Part shown: positions 26,052-35,924 of the stretch, piece by piece
How the letters are laid out: each line of letters starts with the position of its first letter
Position numbering within the stretch: the stretch's first letter is position 1
Source of the DNA: Shimia sp039969785
GTDB taxonomy: Bacteria > Pseudomonadota > Alphaproteobacteria > Rhodobacterales > Rhodobacteraceae
Direction of reading: 5' to 3'
DNA: 64,000 nt
NCBI RefSeq assembly: GCF_039969785.1
Contig: NZ_JBDVNC010000048.1
Coordinates: forward strand, 183,406 to 247,405
The notes under the pieces: generated by a model
Databases searched by the model: none
Told to the model about the DNA's origin: nothing
What the model saw: only the letters and a program-made list of their open reading frames with translations
Position numbers and translations under genes: made by a program

Positions 26052-27236
26052 ATGAAATATGACACAATCATCCTTGGCGCTGGTGCGGCTGGTATGATGT
26101 GCGCCGCCCATTCGGGCGGGCGTACATTGGTACTGGATCATGCCAAGGCGCCCGGCGAGAAAATCCGCATCTCGGGCGGTGGGCGTTGTAATTTCACCAA
26201 CATGTACGCTGCACCGGAAAATTTCCTGTCGAAAAATCCGCATTTCTGCAAGTCCGCTCTTAAACGCTACACGCAATGGGACTTTATCGAGCTTGTCGCG
26301 CGCCACCGCATTCCCTACCACGAGAAAACACTCGGGCAGTTGTTTTGTGACTCCAGCGCCAAAGACATCATCGCCATGCTGCGCGCCGAGATGGACAGCG
26401 CTGGGGCTGAATTGCGGGTGAATACCACGATCCAAAGAGTCTCTCACGATGGGGCCACATTTACGATCGAAACCGAGACGGAAGGTCAGCGCGAAGCCCT
26501 GAGCGCTCGTAATCTGGTGTTGGCCACTGGCGGCAAGTCGATCCCGAAAATGGGTGCAACCGGGCTCGCGTATGACATCGCCCGACAATTTGATCTGGCC
26601 CTGACAGACACATGCCCCGGTCTTGTCCCCTTCACCTTTTCTGACAACCCGTTCAAACCACTGTCTGGCACCGCCTTACCCGTTCGTGCCACTGCTGGCG
26701 GCACCGCATTTGACGAAGCGCTGCTGTTCACACATCGCGGCCTGTCTGGCCCGGCAATGTTGCAGATCAGCTCTTACTGGCGTGAAGGTGAAGACATTGC
26801 ACTTAACTTGTTGCCCGACATGGATGTCTTTCAATCGCTCCGCCAAAAGCGCAGCACTGATGGGCGACGTAATCTTTCCACAATCCTTGGACAGATCCTG
26901 CCGTCAAAACTCGCCGATCATCTGACCAAAGAATGGGCCCTGACCGGAAACATCGCAGATCAAAGCGACACCGCTTTGAAAGACCTTGCCGAACGAATTT
27001 GCAATTGGCGTCTGCGCCCTAATGGCACCGAAGGCTATCGCACTGCAGAAGTGACCTTGGGTGGCATCGACACGGACGAATTATCCTCAAAAACCATGAT
27101 GTCAAAGACAGTTCCCGGCCTTTACGCAATAGGCGAAGCTGTCGACGTAACCGGTTGGTTGGGCGGGTTTAACTTTCAATGGGCCTGGTCATCTGGCTGG
27201 GCTGCGGGCCAAGCTATTAAAGCGCGCGAAACCTGA
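26052..27236 (+). CDS. HI0933/YhiN (BaiN-type) family FAD-dependent oxidoreductase
   Basis: The 394-residue flavoprotein has an N-terminal dinucleotide motif (IILGAGAAGMMCA), the family marker GEKIRISGGGRCNFTN at residues 36-51, LVLATGGKSIPKMGATG, and near the C-terminus LYAIGEAVDVTGWLGGFNFQWAWSSG. Members are named after HI0933 or BaiN; their true substrate is unclear for most bacteria. The ATG at 26052 fits the Rossmann strand. It is convergent with murD, with 6 bp between stops. Confidence 0.9.
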   Translation: MKYDTIILGAGAAGMMCAAHSGGRTLVLDHAKAPGEKIRISGGGRCNFTNMYAAPENFLSKNPHFCKSALKRYTQWDFIELVARHRIPYHEKTLGQLFCDSSAKDIIAMLRAEMDSAGAELRVNTTIQRVSHDGATFTIETETEGQREALSARNLVLATGGKSIPKMGATGLAYDIARQFDLALTDTCPGLVPFTFSDNPFKPLSGTALPVRATAGGTAFDEALLFTHRGLSGPAMLQISSYWREGEDIALNLLPDMDVFQSLRQKRSTDGRRNLSTILGQILPSKLADHLTKEWALTGNIADQSDTALKDLAERICNWRLRPNGTEGYRTAEVTLGGIDTDELSSKTMMSKTVPGLYAIGEAVDVTGWLGGFNFQWAWSSGWAAGQAIKARET

Positions 27237-27242
27237 CCGGTT

Positions 27243-28643
27243 TCACCCCTCTACACGCGCGACCTGCGTCATGAAATCATCGCCACGCTTTTCAAAGCTG
27301 TCGTATTGATCAAAGCTGGCCGCAGCCGGAGCCAACAGCACTGTGTCCCCCTCGGTGGCCTCCTGCGCCGCGCGTGTCACAGCCTGCTCCATGGAAGTGC
27401 ACACTTCAGCATCGACACCTTTCAGCTGCATGGCAAACGCCGCCGCCTCGCGCCCGATCACATAGGCTTTGACAACCGCGCCCGCATGGTTTGGCAACGC
27501 GCCCAGACCACCTTCTTTCTCAAGCCCGCCACAGATCCACCGGATGCGCTTGAACGCGGCCAGCGCTTTGGCGGCAGCATCAACATTGGTTGCTTTTGAA
27601 TCGTTCACATAGGTGACGCCATTTTTCTCGGCAACAATCTGGCTGCGATGCGGCAAGCCGCCAAAACTCGCAAATCCCTTTTCGATCACTTTGGGCGCCA
27701 ACCCCAAGGTGCGCGCCACGGCGTAAGCTGCACTGGCATTCTGATGATTATGCGTGCCCGGCAACCCTTTGATGAGGCGCAGATCAATCGACCCGGTCTG
27801 ACGCGCTTTGCGCCACTCGCTCAGGAACCCTTTGCGCGCAAAAACCTGCCAGCCTGGCCCGGTCAGCTTGCCCGCCACAGACACCCGGATCACCCGGTCA
27901 TCGCCCGGGCCCTCGGACAATTGCCCCGCCAGATACCGCCCCTCGGCCTCATCCACGCCAATAATCGCGCGATCCGGGCCACCTTCGGCAAACAACCGGC
28001 GTTTCGCTGCAAAATAGCCGCCCATTCCCCCATGCCGATCCAGATGATCCGGCGACAGGTTTGTAAAAACGGCCACATCCGGGGTCAGCGACCGGGCCAG
28101 CTCTGTCTGATAGCTGGACAATTCCAGCACGATCACTTCACCATTTTCGGCCGGTTCCAAATCCAGCACACCACGCCCGATATTACCCGCCAATTGCGTG
28201 CGCCGCTCGCTTTCCTGCAACACATGATGGATCAACGCCGACGTGGTCGATTTGCCATTTGAACCGGTCACCGCAACAACTTTTGGCGCGATATCGAAAT
28301 TGTTCCACTGGGGCGTGGCAAACGATCGGAAAAACAATCCTATATCGTTGTCCACCGGGATCCCGGCAACTAGCGCTGCGGCAACCACCGGGTTTGGTTC
28401 GGGATAAAGATGCGGAATACCCGGGCTGACGATCAGGGACGCGACCGCTTCAAACGCCCCCGGCGCCAACAAATCACGGCATTCAAACCCATCTTCTTCG
28501 GCCAAGGCGCGCGCGGATGGATTGTCATCCCAACAAACCGCAATGGCGCCCCCGGCCCGCAAGGCCCGGGCAGAGGCCAGACCAGACCGGCCCAAGCCCA
28601 AAACGGCCACCTCGGTCCCTGCAAAACCCTGAACTGGAATCAT
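27243..28643 (-). CDS. murD: UDP-N-acetylmuramoylalanine--D-glutamate ligase MurD
   Basis: Adds D-glutamate to UDP-MurNAc-L-alanine in the cytoplasm, using ATP. The 466-residue Mur ligase has an N-terminal UDP-binding GLGRSGLASARAL, the ATP P-loop VTGSNGKSTTSALIHH around residue 125, NLSPDHLDRHGG, and PGTHNHQNASAAYAVA plus YVNDSKATNVDA in the later domains. It is the last dcw gene here; the usual ftsW-murG-murC genes do not follow. A 136-bp gap separates it from mraY, longer than the other joins in the cluster. Confidence 0.96.
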   Translation of the reverse strand: MIPVQGFAGTEVAVLGLGRSGLASARALRAGGAIAVCWDDNPSARALAEEDGFECRDLLAPGAFEAVASLIVSPGIPHLYPEPNPVVAAALVAGIPVDNDIGLFFRSFATPQWNNFDIAPKVVAVTGSNGKSTTSALIHHVLQESERRTQLAGNIGRGVLDLEPAENGEVIVLELSSYQTELARSLTPDVAVFTNLSPDHLDRHGGMGGYFAAKRRLFAEGGPDRAIIGVDEAEGRYLAGQLSEGPGDDRVIRVSVAGKLTGPGWQVFARKGFLSEWRKARQTGSIDLRLIKGLPGTHNHQNASAAYAVARTLGLAPKVIEKGFASFGGLPHRSQIVAEKNGVTYVNDSKATNVDAAAKALAAFKRIRWICGGLEKEGGLGALPNHAGAVVKAYVIGREAAAFAMQLKGVDAEVCTSMEQAVTRAAQEATEGDTVLLAPAAASFDQYDSFEKRGDDFMTQVARVEG

Positions 28644-28779
28644 GACACATCCTCACTTCCTGCAAAAGCGACCTTGCCTGCCCGCGCAAGCCAGCACAAG
28701 TGATCCCAACGGCCCAGCCAGCGACCAGACCCATACTCGGCAGAAATTCACATCGTAAAAATCGGGCCAAAAAACCGGC

Positions 28780-29862
28780 TTAGCGAACTTTCAGCGTCGC
28801 CAAACCAATCATCGCCAGGATCAGGGAAATGATCCAGAACCGGATCACGATCTGCGGCTCAGCCCATCCCTTTTTCTCATAGTGATGGTGGATTGGCGCC
28901 ATCAGGAACACCCGCTTGCCGGTGCGTTTAAAATACAGCACCTGAATGATCACGCTCAATGCTTCGACCACAAACAAACCACCAACGATGCCCAACACCA
29001 GCTCGTGTTTGGTGGCCACGGCAATCGCGCCCAACGCCCCGCCCAACGCCAAAGACCCGGTATCCCCCATGAACACAGCCGCAGGTGGTGCGTTGTACCA
29101 CAGGAACCCAAGCCCCCCGCCTGCTATGCCGGCCGTAAAGATCAGGATTTCACCGGTGCCAGGCACGTAATGCAGATCAAGATATTCGGTAAAGTCGACG
29201 CGCCCGACCGCATAGGCAATGATGCCCAGCGTCCCGGCGGCAATCATCACCGGCATAATCGCCAGCCCATCCAACCCGTCGGTCAGGTTCACCGCATTTG
29301 CCGCCCCGACCACCACAAACATGGCAAACGGTACAAACAAAAAGCCAAGATTAATCAGCGTATCTTTGAAAACCGGCAGGGCAAGCCGCATCTGCAGGGC
29401 CTCGGGTTGCAAATACGCAGCCCACCACGCCGCGATTCCGGCGATGATAAACCCCAGCAACAGCCGGATTTTCCCCGACACACCCTTGGTATTCTGCTTG
29501 GACACCTTGGCATAGTCATCCGCAAAACCGATCATGCCATAAGCCAACGTGACAAACAGCACGAGCCAGACAAACCCATTGTCCAGACGTGCCCACAGCA
29601 ATGTCGAGGTCAGCAATGCCCCCACAATCAACAGACCACCCATTGTGGGTGTTCCGGCTTTGACAAAATGCCCTTCGGGGACGTCATCGCGAATGGGCTG
29701 TCCTTTACCCTGTTTGCGCCGCAACACATTGATCAGCGGTAGCCCGAAAATGAACCCAAACAACAACGCCGTCATGAACGCGCCACCGGCACGGAAAGTA
29801 ATATAGCGGAACAGATTAAAGAAATCCCCGCCATCCGACAGCTCGGTCAGCCAATACAGCAT
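28780..29862 (-). CDS. mraY: Phospho-N-acetylmuramoyl-pentapeptide transferase MraY
   Basis: Transfers phospho-MurNAc-pentapeptide to undecaprenyl phosphate, forming lipid I at the inner membrane. The 360-residue protein has about ten helices. Conserved polar motifs are GTPTMGGLL, GFADDYAKVSKQNTKG (catalytic/Mg acidic pair), NAVNLTDGLDGLA, FMGDTGSLALGG and the C-terminal HHHYEKKGWAE. The ATG directly follows the murF stop with no intervening base, so it is coupled to murF. Confidence 0.97.
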   Translation of the reverse strand: MLYWLTELSDGGDFFNLFRYITFRAGGAFMTALLFGFIFGLPLINVLRRKQGKGQPIRDDVPEGHFVKAGTPTMGGLLIVGALLTSTLLWARLDNGFVWLVLFVTLAYGMIGFADDYAKVSKQNTKGVSGKIRLLLGFIIAGIAAWWAAYLQPEALQMRLALPVFKDTLINLGFLFVPFAMFVVVGAANAVNLTDGLDGLAIMPVMIAAGTLGIIAYAVGRVDFTEYLDLHYVPGTGEILIFTAGIAGGGLGFLWYNAPPAAVFMGDTGSLALGGALGAIAVATKHELVLGIVGGLFVVEALSVIIQVLYFKRTGKRVFLMAPIHHHYEKKGWAEPQIVIRFWIISLILAMIGLATLKVR

Positions 29863-31305
29863 TCACGCGTCCTCGTTTTTTGATTGCGGGGCGGGATGAC
29901 CCAGTTTTCGCACGGCGTCAACCACCTTGGCCAAGCCCATCGACAATGATCCCTTGGCCAGCAAACAATCGCCTGCATCAACCAGGTTATGCACCTGCCC
30001 GGCCAGTTCTGTACTGGTTTCGACCCAAAGCCCGCGTTTGTCTGTTGGCAGCGCGTTGTGCAAATGCTGCATCAACGGTCCCACGCAATGCACAACATCT
30101 ATCGCCTGCATCGCGGTATGGGTGGCAAGCGCTGCATGCATCGCGTTTTCCTGCGGTCCCAATTCCTTCATGTCACCGACAAAGGCGATCCGGCGGCCTT
30201 TTCCGATCCGCCCAACACCATCGACCGGTTGCGCCGCAGCCAAAACATCCAAAGCCGCGCCCAAAGAGGTCGGATTTGCGTTATACGCGTCATCAATCAG
30301 ATCAAGCGTGCGATCTGTTTCAACCGGGTCCAGCCAGATCGTCTCGCGCACGCCGCGCCCGGAATAAGGCGCCCAACGCCCCAGATCACTGGTTGCCATG
30401 GCAAGATCAGCGCCCAATGCGTCAACAGCTGCCAGCGCGCCAAGGGCATTCATCGCGAAATGCGCACCCGCGCTTTGAATTTTGAACACCAACTGGGTGC
30501 CTTGCGCCCGTGCCTGCGCCACCGTGGTGTCACCACTCAGCCGAACATCCCGCAACACCCACTCAGACGCCGCGCGCCCAAATTCAATCGCCTGCATGCC
30601 CAACTTGTCGGCGCGGGACCGTAAAATATCGGTTGTATCCAGATCCGCATTGAAAATGGCCACGCCATCACGATCCATTCCGTCAAACAATGCAGCCTTT
30701 TCACGGGCAATACCTTCAACGTTCTCAAAGGCTTCCAGATGCACCGCCGCGACTGTCGTGATCAACGCAACATGCGGTCGTGCGATCTGGGCCAGCGGTG
30801 AAATTTCGCCGGGATGGTTCATGCCAATCTCAATCACCGCAAACTCTGTGTCCGCAGGCATCCGGGCCAACGTCAATGGCACGCCCCAATGGTTGTTATA
30901 ACTTGCCACGCTGGCATGCGTGCGTCCCTGTCCGGACAGCATCGCCCGCAGCATCTCTTTCGTGGATGTCTTGCCGACCGACCCGGTCACCGCAACCACA
31001 CGCGCATCGGTGCGCGCACGACCAGCCTGGCCCAGAGCCTCCAGCCCCGCCAGAACATCGTCAACAATCAAAAGCGGTGCGTCTGCTGGCATGCCATCTG
31101 GCACCCGGCTGACCAAAGCCGCACCAGCCCCGTTTTCGAGCGCCTGAGCCACAAACTCATGCCCATCCCGCGCGGCGGTCAAGGCCACAAACAGATCACC
31201 GGGTTGCAATGTGCGGGTGTCAATAGATACGCCGTCGCATACCCAGTCGCACGTGGCACGCCCATTGGTGGCCTGCGCCGCAGCGTCCGAAGTCCAAAGG
31301 CTCAT
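29863..31305 (-). CDS. murF: UDP-MurNAc-tripeptide--D-alanyl-D-alanine ligase MurF
   Basis: Adds D-Ala-D-Ala to the UDP-MurNAc-tripeptide, completing the pentapeptide. The 480-residue Mur ligase shows GVSIDTRTLQPGDLFVAL in domain 1, the P-loop VTGSVGKTSTKEML around residue 105, IEIGMNHPGEI, NADLD, and DAYNANPTS in domain 3. The frame extends further upstream, but the ATG at 31305 gives the family N-terminus (MSLWTSDAA) and overlaps the murE stop by ATGA. It passes directly into mraY. Confidence 0.95.
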   Translation of the reverse strand: MSLWTSDAAAQATNGRATCDWVCDGVSIDTRTLQPGDLFVALTAARDGHEFVAQALENGAGAALVSRVPDGMPADAPLLIVDDVLAGLEALGQAGRARTDARVVAVTGSVGKTSTKEMLRAMLSGQGRTHASVASYNNHWGVPLTLARMPADTEFAVIEIGMNHPGEISPLAQIARPHVALITTVAAVHLEAFENVEGIAREKAALFDGMDRDGVAIFNADLDTTDILRSRADKLGMQAIEFGRAASEWVLRDVRLSGDTTVAQARAQGTQLVFKIQSAGAHFAMNALGALAAVDALGADLAMATSDLGRWAPYSGRGVRETIWLDPVETDRTLDLIDDAYNANPTSLGAALDVLAAAQPVDGVGRIGKGRRIAFVGDMKELGPQENAMHAALATHTAMQAIDVVHCVGPLMQHLHNALPTDKRGLWVETSTELAGQVHNLVDAGDCLLAKGSLSMGLAKVVDAVRKLGHPAPQSKNEDA

Positions 31306-32783
31306 GCCAATCCCCCATCCAGCGCCGCAACAGCCACGCTGGCCTGTTCGCAATCATCAAACGGCAAAACATCATTGCCGATAATCTGCCCGCTCTCATG
31401 GCCCTTACCGGCAATCAACAAAGCATCCCCTGCCCCCAGCGCATCAACAGCGCGCAAAATCGCCTCGGCACGATCGCCCACTTCGGTGGCCTCGGGCGCG
31501 CCCTGCATCACCATGGCGCGAATGCTGGCCGGGTCTTCGCTGCGCGGATTGTCGTCGGTGACAAACACCACATCCGCATTGCGCGCCGCCGCTTGCCCCA
31601 TCAACGGGCGCTTGCTGGCATCACGGTCGCCGCCCGCGCCCACAACCGCAATCAGACGTCCCATCACATGCGGACGCATCGCGATAAGCGCCGTTTCCAC
31701 CGCATCGGGTGTATGCGCGTAATCCACAAAAACAGCGGCACCGTTTTCGCGCGTCGCCGCCAGCTGCATGCGTCCTCGCACCGTGACAAGATCACCGAGA
31801 ACTTCAAACACCCGCTCGGGTTCTGCGCCACAGGCAATCGCCAGTCCCGACGCCAACATCACATTCTCAGCCTGAAAACCACCAATCAGGTTCAGCCGCG
31901 CCTGATAGGTCCGGCCGCGAAAGGCAAAGCGCACATCCTGGCCAATGCTGTCAAACCGTTGCCCCAACAGCTCCAAATCCGCGTCCGTGCGACCAACCGT
32001 GATCACGTCCTGCCTGCGCGCCTTTGCAATCGCCACCATATCAACGCCTCGCGCATCATCGGTGTTGATCACAGCGACGCCGTCTTCGGGCAAAACACGG
32101 GCGAACAGCCCCGCTTTTGCGTCAAAATAGTCCTCAAAGCTGTCGTGATAATCCAGATGATCCTGCGTGAAATTCGTAAATCCGGCCGCCCGCAACACCA
32201 CGCCATCCAGACGTCGCTGGGCAAGCCCGTGGCTTGACGCTTCCATAGCCGCAAACTGAACCCCTGCGTCGCAACACGCGGCAAGTGTACGATGCAATGT
32301 GATCGGTTCGGGTGTGGTGTGTTGCAAAGGCGCTTGAAAATCGCCCTCAACCCCGGTGGTGCCAAGATTAACCGCCTCAAGCCCCATCGCCTGCCAGATT
32401 TGACGCAGAAACGTCGAAACCGAGGTTTTTCCATTGGTGCCCGTGACCGCCGTCATGACACCGGGCTGCTCACCAAACCAAAGCGCGGCTGTGAAGGCCA
32501 ATGCCTGTCGGGGGTCTTCGGCAATAACCAACGCCGCGCCATACTCGGCAAGCTCTTTGGCCGCGATGCGCGCGCCTTCTGCGTCGGTCAATACGGCCGA
32601 GGCCCCCATACGCAATGCATATTGAATGAATTCGCCGCCATGCACCCGTGTGCCGGGCAAAGCGGCAAACAAAAAACCGTCTTTGACCTCGCGGCTGTCC
32701 ACGGCAAGTCCGGTGATTTGCGGGTTCGCTCCCTTTGCAGCGGTCAGTCCCAGATCCGAAAGCTGTCTTGCCTGTACTGCCAT
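31302..32783 (-). CDS. murE: UDP-MurNAc-L-alanyl-D-glutamate--diaminopimelate ligase MurE
   Basis: Adds the third residue of the stem peptide. The 493-residue ligase has VDSREVKDGFLFAALPGT in domain 1, the P-loop VTGTNGKTSVSTFLRQ around residue 112, NLGTTGVEGDF, EASSHGLAQRRLDGV and FTQDHLDYHDSFEDYF, and the DNPRSEDPASI motif (DNPR) that indicates meso-diaminopimelate as substrate. It overlaps murF by 4 bp and follows ftsI by 20 bp. Confidence 0.96.
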   Translation of the reverse strand: MAVQARQLSDLGLTAAKGANPQITGLAVDSREVKDGFLFAALPGTRVHGGEFIQYALRMGASAVLTDAEGARIAAKELAEYGAALVIAEDPRQALAFTAALWFGEQPGVMTAVTGTNGKTSVSTFLRQIWQAMGLEAVNLGTTGVEGDFQAPLQHTTPEPITLHRTLAACCDAGVQFAAMEASSHGLAQRRLDGVVLRAAGFTNFTQDHLDYHDSFEDYFDAKAGLFARVLPEDGVAVINTDDARGVDMVAIAKARRQDVITVGRTDADLELLGQRFDSIGQDVRFAFRGRTYQARLNLIGGFQAENVMLASGLAIACGAEPERVFEVLGDLVTVRGRMQLAATRENGAAVFVDYAHTPDAVETALIAMRPHVMGRLIAVVGAGGDRDASKRPLMGQAAARNADVVFVTDDNPRSEDPASIRAMVMQGAPEATEVGDRAEAILRAVDALGAGDALLIAGKGHESGQIIGNDVLPFDDCEQASVAVAALDGGLA

Positions 32784-32803
32784 CTGCGTTGCCCTTGTTC
32801 GGC

Positions 32804-34588
32804 TTAATTTGATGTCAGCGTTATATCAGCCAAATGCCCGGGTTCAACGTCAGGACGTAGCCCCAATAGAGGCGCAATTCGCGTGATCATTTCTGCGGCC
32901 ACCGGAACAGCCGTCCAACCTGCCGTACGGCGTGGTTTTGGCCCCGATGTTTCGACCGGTTCGTCCAGCGACACAACCAGTACATATCGTGGGTTATGGG
33001 CCGGGAACATCGACGCGAACGTCGCAATCACCTTGTCCTCATAATAGCCGCCGCCGCTTTCTTTGGGCTTGTCGGCAGTACCGGTCTTACCACCCACCGC
33101 ATAGCCGGGCACATCCCCAAAACTGGCCGTTCCTTCGGTCACAACCAGACGCAACATACGACGCGCCTTTTCGGCGCTGGCCCGTGACATCACGCGCGGC
33201 CCTTCCTGAACGGCATTGCGTTTCAGCAAAGTTGGCAGCACCCGCGTACCGCCGTTGGCAATCGCTGCATACCCAGCCGCCAGATGCAGCGGGCTTGCCG
33301 ATAATCCGTGCCCATATGAAATTGTCATGGTCGACAACTCCGACCAGTTTTTCGGCAACAATGGCTGTGCGCCACGCGCCTCTACAACTTCAACCGGCGT
33401 CGGCTCAAAGAAGCCAAGATCGCGCAGGAACCCTTTTTGGCGTTTGGCACCAATGATTTGCGCCATGCGGGCCGTGCCGATATTGGACGATTTCACAATC
33501 ACCTTGGTCAGGGTGAGCTCTGCGCCGTAATTATGGAAATCGCGAATTTTGAACTTGCCCCACCGCAGAGGCCCGGCTGTCTTGATCATGGTCGACGGAT
33601 TGGCCAGTCCTAATTCCATCGCCTGTGCTGCCGTGAAAATCTTAAAGGTAGATCCAAGCTCGTAAAGCCCCTGCACCGCCCGGTTGAACAACGGGCTATC
33701 AGCTGCGTGGCCTTTCGTGGGCGGACGTGGCCGGTCGTTGGGGTCAAAATCGGGCAGGCTGACCATCGCGATGATCTCACCTGTGTGCACATCCATCAAA
33801 ATCGCCGCAGCGCCCTTGGCATTCAGCAGCTTCATACCACCATACAGCACCCGCTCTGCCGCCGTCTGAACCGTCAGGTCCAACGACAGGGTCAACGCCT
33901 TGCCGCCATTGGCCGGATCACGCAACGCTTCGTCAAACTGCTTTTCGACACCTGCAACCCCGATCACCTCGGCAGCATGCACGTCTTCTTTGCCAAAACT
34001 GGCGCCGCCCAGAATGTGAGCCGCCAGTTTTCCGTTGGGATAAAGACGCATTTCACGGGAGCCAAACTGCAATCCCGGATCACCGATGTCATGTACTGCT
34101 TGTTTTTGCTCCGGGCTGAGTTTTTTCTTGATCCACAAGAACTTACGCTTGCCGGTGAAATCCTTGACTAAACGCTCCTGATCCAGGTCGGGGAAGATAT
34201 CGACCAGCTCTTTGGCAACACGTTCTTTGTCGATCATATGCATCGGCTGTGCATACAGCGAATGCGTTTCCAGATTGGTCGCCAGAATGCGCCCCTTGCG
34301 GTCTACGATATCGGCACGTTGCGCAACAATACGGTTGGCCGAATAATTGGCGCGCGGTTCGACCGCTTCGGAATAGCTGACGATACCCATGCGGGCACAC
34401 ACCGTCAGAAAACCTCCCAGAAACAGGATCGACATAATGAACAGTCGCCCCTCGGCGCGCTGCCGTCCTTTGTCGCGCATTTCTTCGTGGCGTTGCCGGA
34501 TATTTTCACGTTCGATCGCGTCTGGGTTTTCACCAACATCACGCGCACGCAGAATCGAGGCCAAAGGCCGGAGCGGTTTGCGGATCAT
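32804..34588 (-). CDS. ftsI: Peptidoglycan transpeptidase FtsI (class B PBP, PBP3-type)
   Basis: Cross-links septal peptidoglycan in the divisome with FtsW. The 594-residue product has a cytoplasmic N-terminus, one membrane helix (LFIMSILFLGGFLTVCARMG, about residues 49-68), the class-B dimerisation region beginning RADIVDRKGRILATNLE, and a transpeptidase domain with active-site STFK (GSTFKIFTAAQ), SSN (KSSNIGTARMAQ) and KTGT (VGGKTGTADKP). It overlaps ftsL by 4 bp. Confidence 0.96.
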   Translation of the reverse strand: MIRKPLRPLASILRARDVGENPDAIERENIRQRHEEMRDKGRQRAEGRLFIMSILFLGGFLTVCARMGIVSYSEAVEPRANYSANRIVAQRADIVDRKGRILATNLETHSLYAQPMHMIDKERVAKELVDIFPDLDQERLVKDFTGKRKFLWIKKKLSPEQKQAVHDIGDPGLQFGSREMRLYPNGKLAAHILGGASFGKEDVHAAEVIGVAGVEKQFDEALRDPANGGKALTLSLDLTVQTAAERVLYGGMKLLNAKGAAAILMDVHTGEIIAMVSLPDFDPNDRPRPPTKGHAADSPLFNRAVQGLYELGSTFKIFTAAQAMELGLANPSTMIKTAGPLRWGKFKIRDFHNYGAELTLTKVIVKSSNIGTARMAQIIGAKRQKGFLRDLGFFEPTPVEVVEARGAQPLLPKNWSELSTMTISYGHGLSASPLHLAAGYAAIANGGTRVLPTLLKRNAVQEGPRVMSRASAEKARRMLRLVVTEGTASFGDVPGYAVGGKTGTADKPKESGGGYYEDKVIATFASMFPAHNPRYVLVVSLDEPVETSGPKPRRTAGWTAVPVAAEMITRIAPLLGLRPDVEPGHLADITLTSN

Positions 34589-34932
34589 GGGTACGCCTCC
34601 TGGCTGGACACATCGACCGCGCCGCTCAGATCAATCTCAAGATCGCTTGGCGGATATGCCACCTGATCAATCTTGCCAAACTGGTTTGGACGCAGCGGCA
34701 AAAGCTGCAGGTCATCATAGTTAATTTCTGCCAGATCACGCAGCCGTTCAGGCCGGTTCAGATAAGCCCATTCGGCCTTGAGCACCGCCAACCGTGCCCG
34801 GGCGTCACCAATCTGGCGTTGCAATTCTTCGGTCTCAACAATCGTTTTCTGCGTACGGTAATTTTCCTGATAGGCCCAAACAGCCAGACCAATCACCGCC
34901 ATTGCTGCCATCATGAACAAAACAGTTCGCAT
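34585..34932 (-). CDS. ftsL: Cell-division protein FtsL
   Basis: The small bitopic divisome protein (115 residues) has one N-terminal membrane helix (about residues 3-20), a periplasmic heptad coiled coil (ETEELQRQIGDARARLAVLKAEWAYL region, about 33-58) and the FtsL-like NRPERLRDLAE motif. FtsL is weakly conserved, so position between rsmH and ftsI is the main support together with this architecture. It shares one base with the rsmH stop and four with the ftsI start, so translation is tightly coupled. Confidence 0.9.
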   Translation of the reverse strand: MRTVLFMMAAMAVIGLAVWAYQENYRTQKTIVETEELQRQIGDARARLAVLKAEWAYLNRPERLRDLAEINYDDLQLLPLRPNQFGKIDQVAYPPSDLEIDLSGAVDVSSQEAYP

Positions 34933-35924
34933 CAGCGTCGCCCCTCAAGTATCGGCATTCCAATGTCTTTTCCGAAAACTTCGCCCGAAGGCGCATCCGT
35001 ACGGCGCGCCACTCTCAGCTTGGCCGACCGTGACCGCGGATTCACCGCCAACTCGTCCGCATCCGGCCCAACCGCTTTGCGCGTCATCAATTCAAATGCC
35101 GGCGCATCGCGCTCCACCTCTGGGGCATATCTGTTAACGTTTCCGGTGCGACCCGCACGCGATTGCATGAACCTTTTGACCATACGGTCTTCAATTGAAT
35201 GGAACGTCACAACCGCCAGAACACCGCCCGGCTTTAGCGCCCGCTCGGCCGCCATCAAGCCGCGAAACAGCTCGCCATATTCGTCGTTTACCGCGATCCG
35301 CAACCCCTGAAAGCTGCGCGTCGCCGGGTGGCTTTGCCCCGGTTTCGAGCGCGGCAGGCATCCTTCGACAATCTCAGTCAACTCAAGCGTTGTGCTCAAC
35401 GGCTGCACAGCACGTGCCTTACAGATCGCGCGCGCAATCCGTCGGCTGGCGCGCTCTTCACCATAATGAAACAGAATATTGGCAAGTTCTTCTTCTGTGG
35501 CCGTGTTGACAATATCAGCCGCCGAAGGCCCGTCCTGGCTCATCCGCATGTCCAGCGGACCGTCTCTCATGAACGAAAACCCACGCTCTGCCAGATCCAG
35601 CTGCATCGAACTCACACCCAGATCCAGCACAATCCCATCCAGATCCTGCGCATAGTCATCCATCTTCGAAAACACACCGGCAACCAGCTCAATCCGGTCG
35701 CCATACTCCCCCACCCAAGGGGCCGCCATCTCAAAGGCCAGCGGATCGCGATCTACGCCAAAAACCTTATCCGCGCCTGCATCCAGCAGACAGCGGGTAT
35801 ATCCACCAGCGCCAAATGTACCATCCAGCCACCGCCCCGAAATCGGTGCACAGCGCGTCAAAATGGCATCAATCAATACGGGAATGTGCGGCTTATCAGA
35901 CCCCATCTCAGCCAAGATCGCCAT
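34932..35924 (-). CDS. rsmH: 16S rRNA (cytosine-1402-N4)-methyltransferase RsmH
   Basis: SAM-dependent N4 methylation of C1402 in the decoding centre. The 330-residue product has HIPVLIDAIL at the start, the SAM motif WLDGTFGAGGYTRCLL, VFGVDRDPLAFEMA, VLDLGVSSMQLDLAERGFS and RSFQGLRIAVNDE, all family hallmarks. Also called MraW. Its start lies within the last 17 bp of mraZ, so coupling is likely. Confidence 0.97.
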   Translation of the reverse strand: MAILAEMGSDKPHIPVLIDAILTRCAPISGRWLDGTFGAGGYTRCLLDAGADKVFGVDRDPLAFEMAAPWVGEYGDRIELVAGVFSKMDDYAQDLDGIVLDLGVSSMQLDLAERGFSFMRDGPLDMRMSQDGPSAADIVNTATEEELANILFHYGEERASRRIARAICKARAVQPLSTTLELTEIVEGCLPRSKPGQSHPATRSFQGLRIAVNDEYGELFRGLMAAERALKPGGVLAVVTFHSIEDRMVKRFMQSRAGRTGNVNRYAPEVERDAPAFELMTRKAVGPDADELAVNPRSRSAKLRVARRTDAPSGEVFGKDIGMPILEGRR

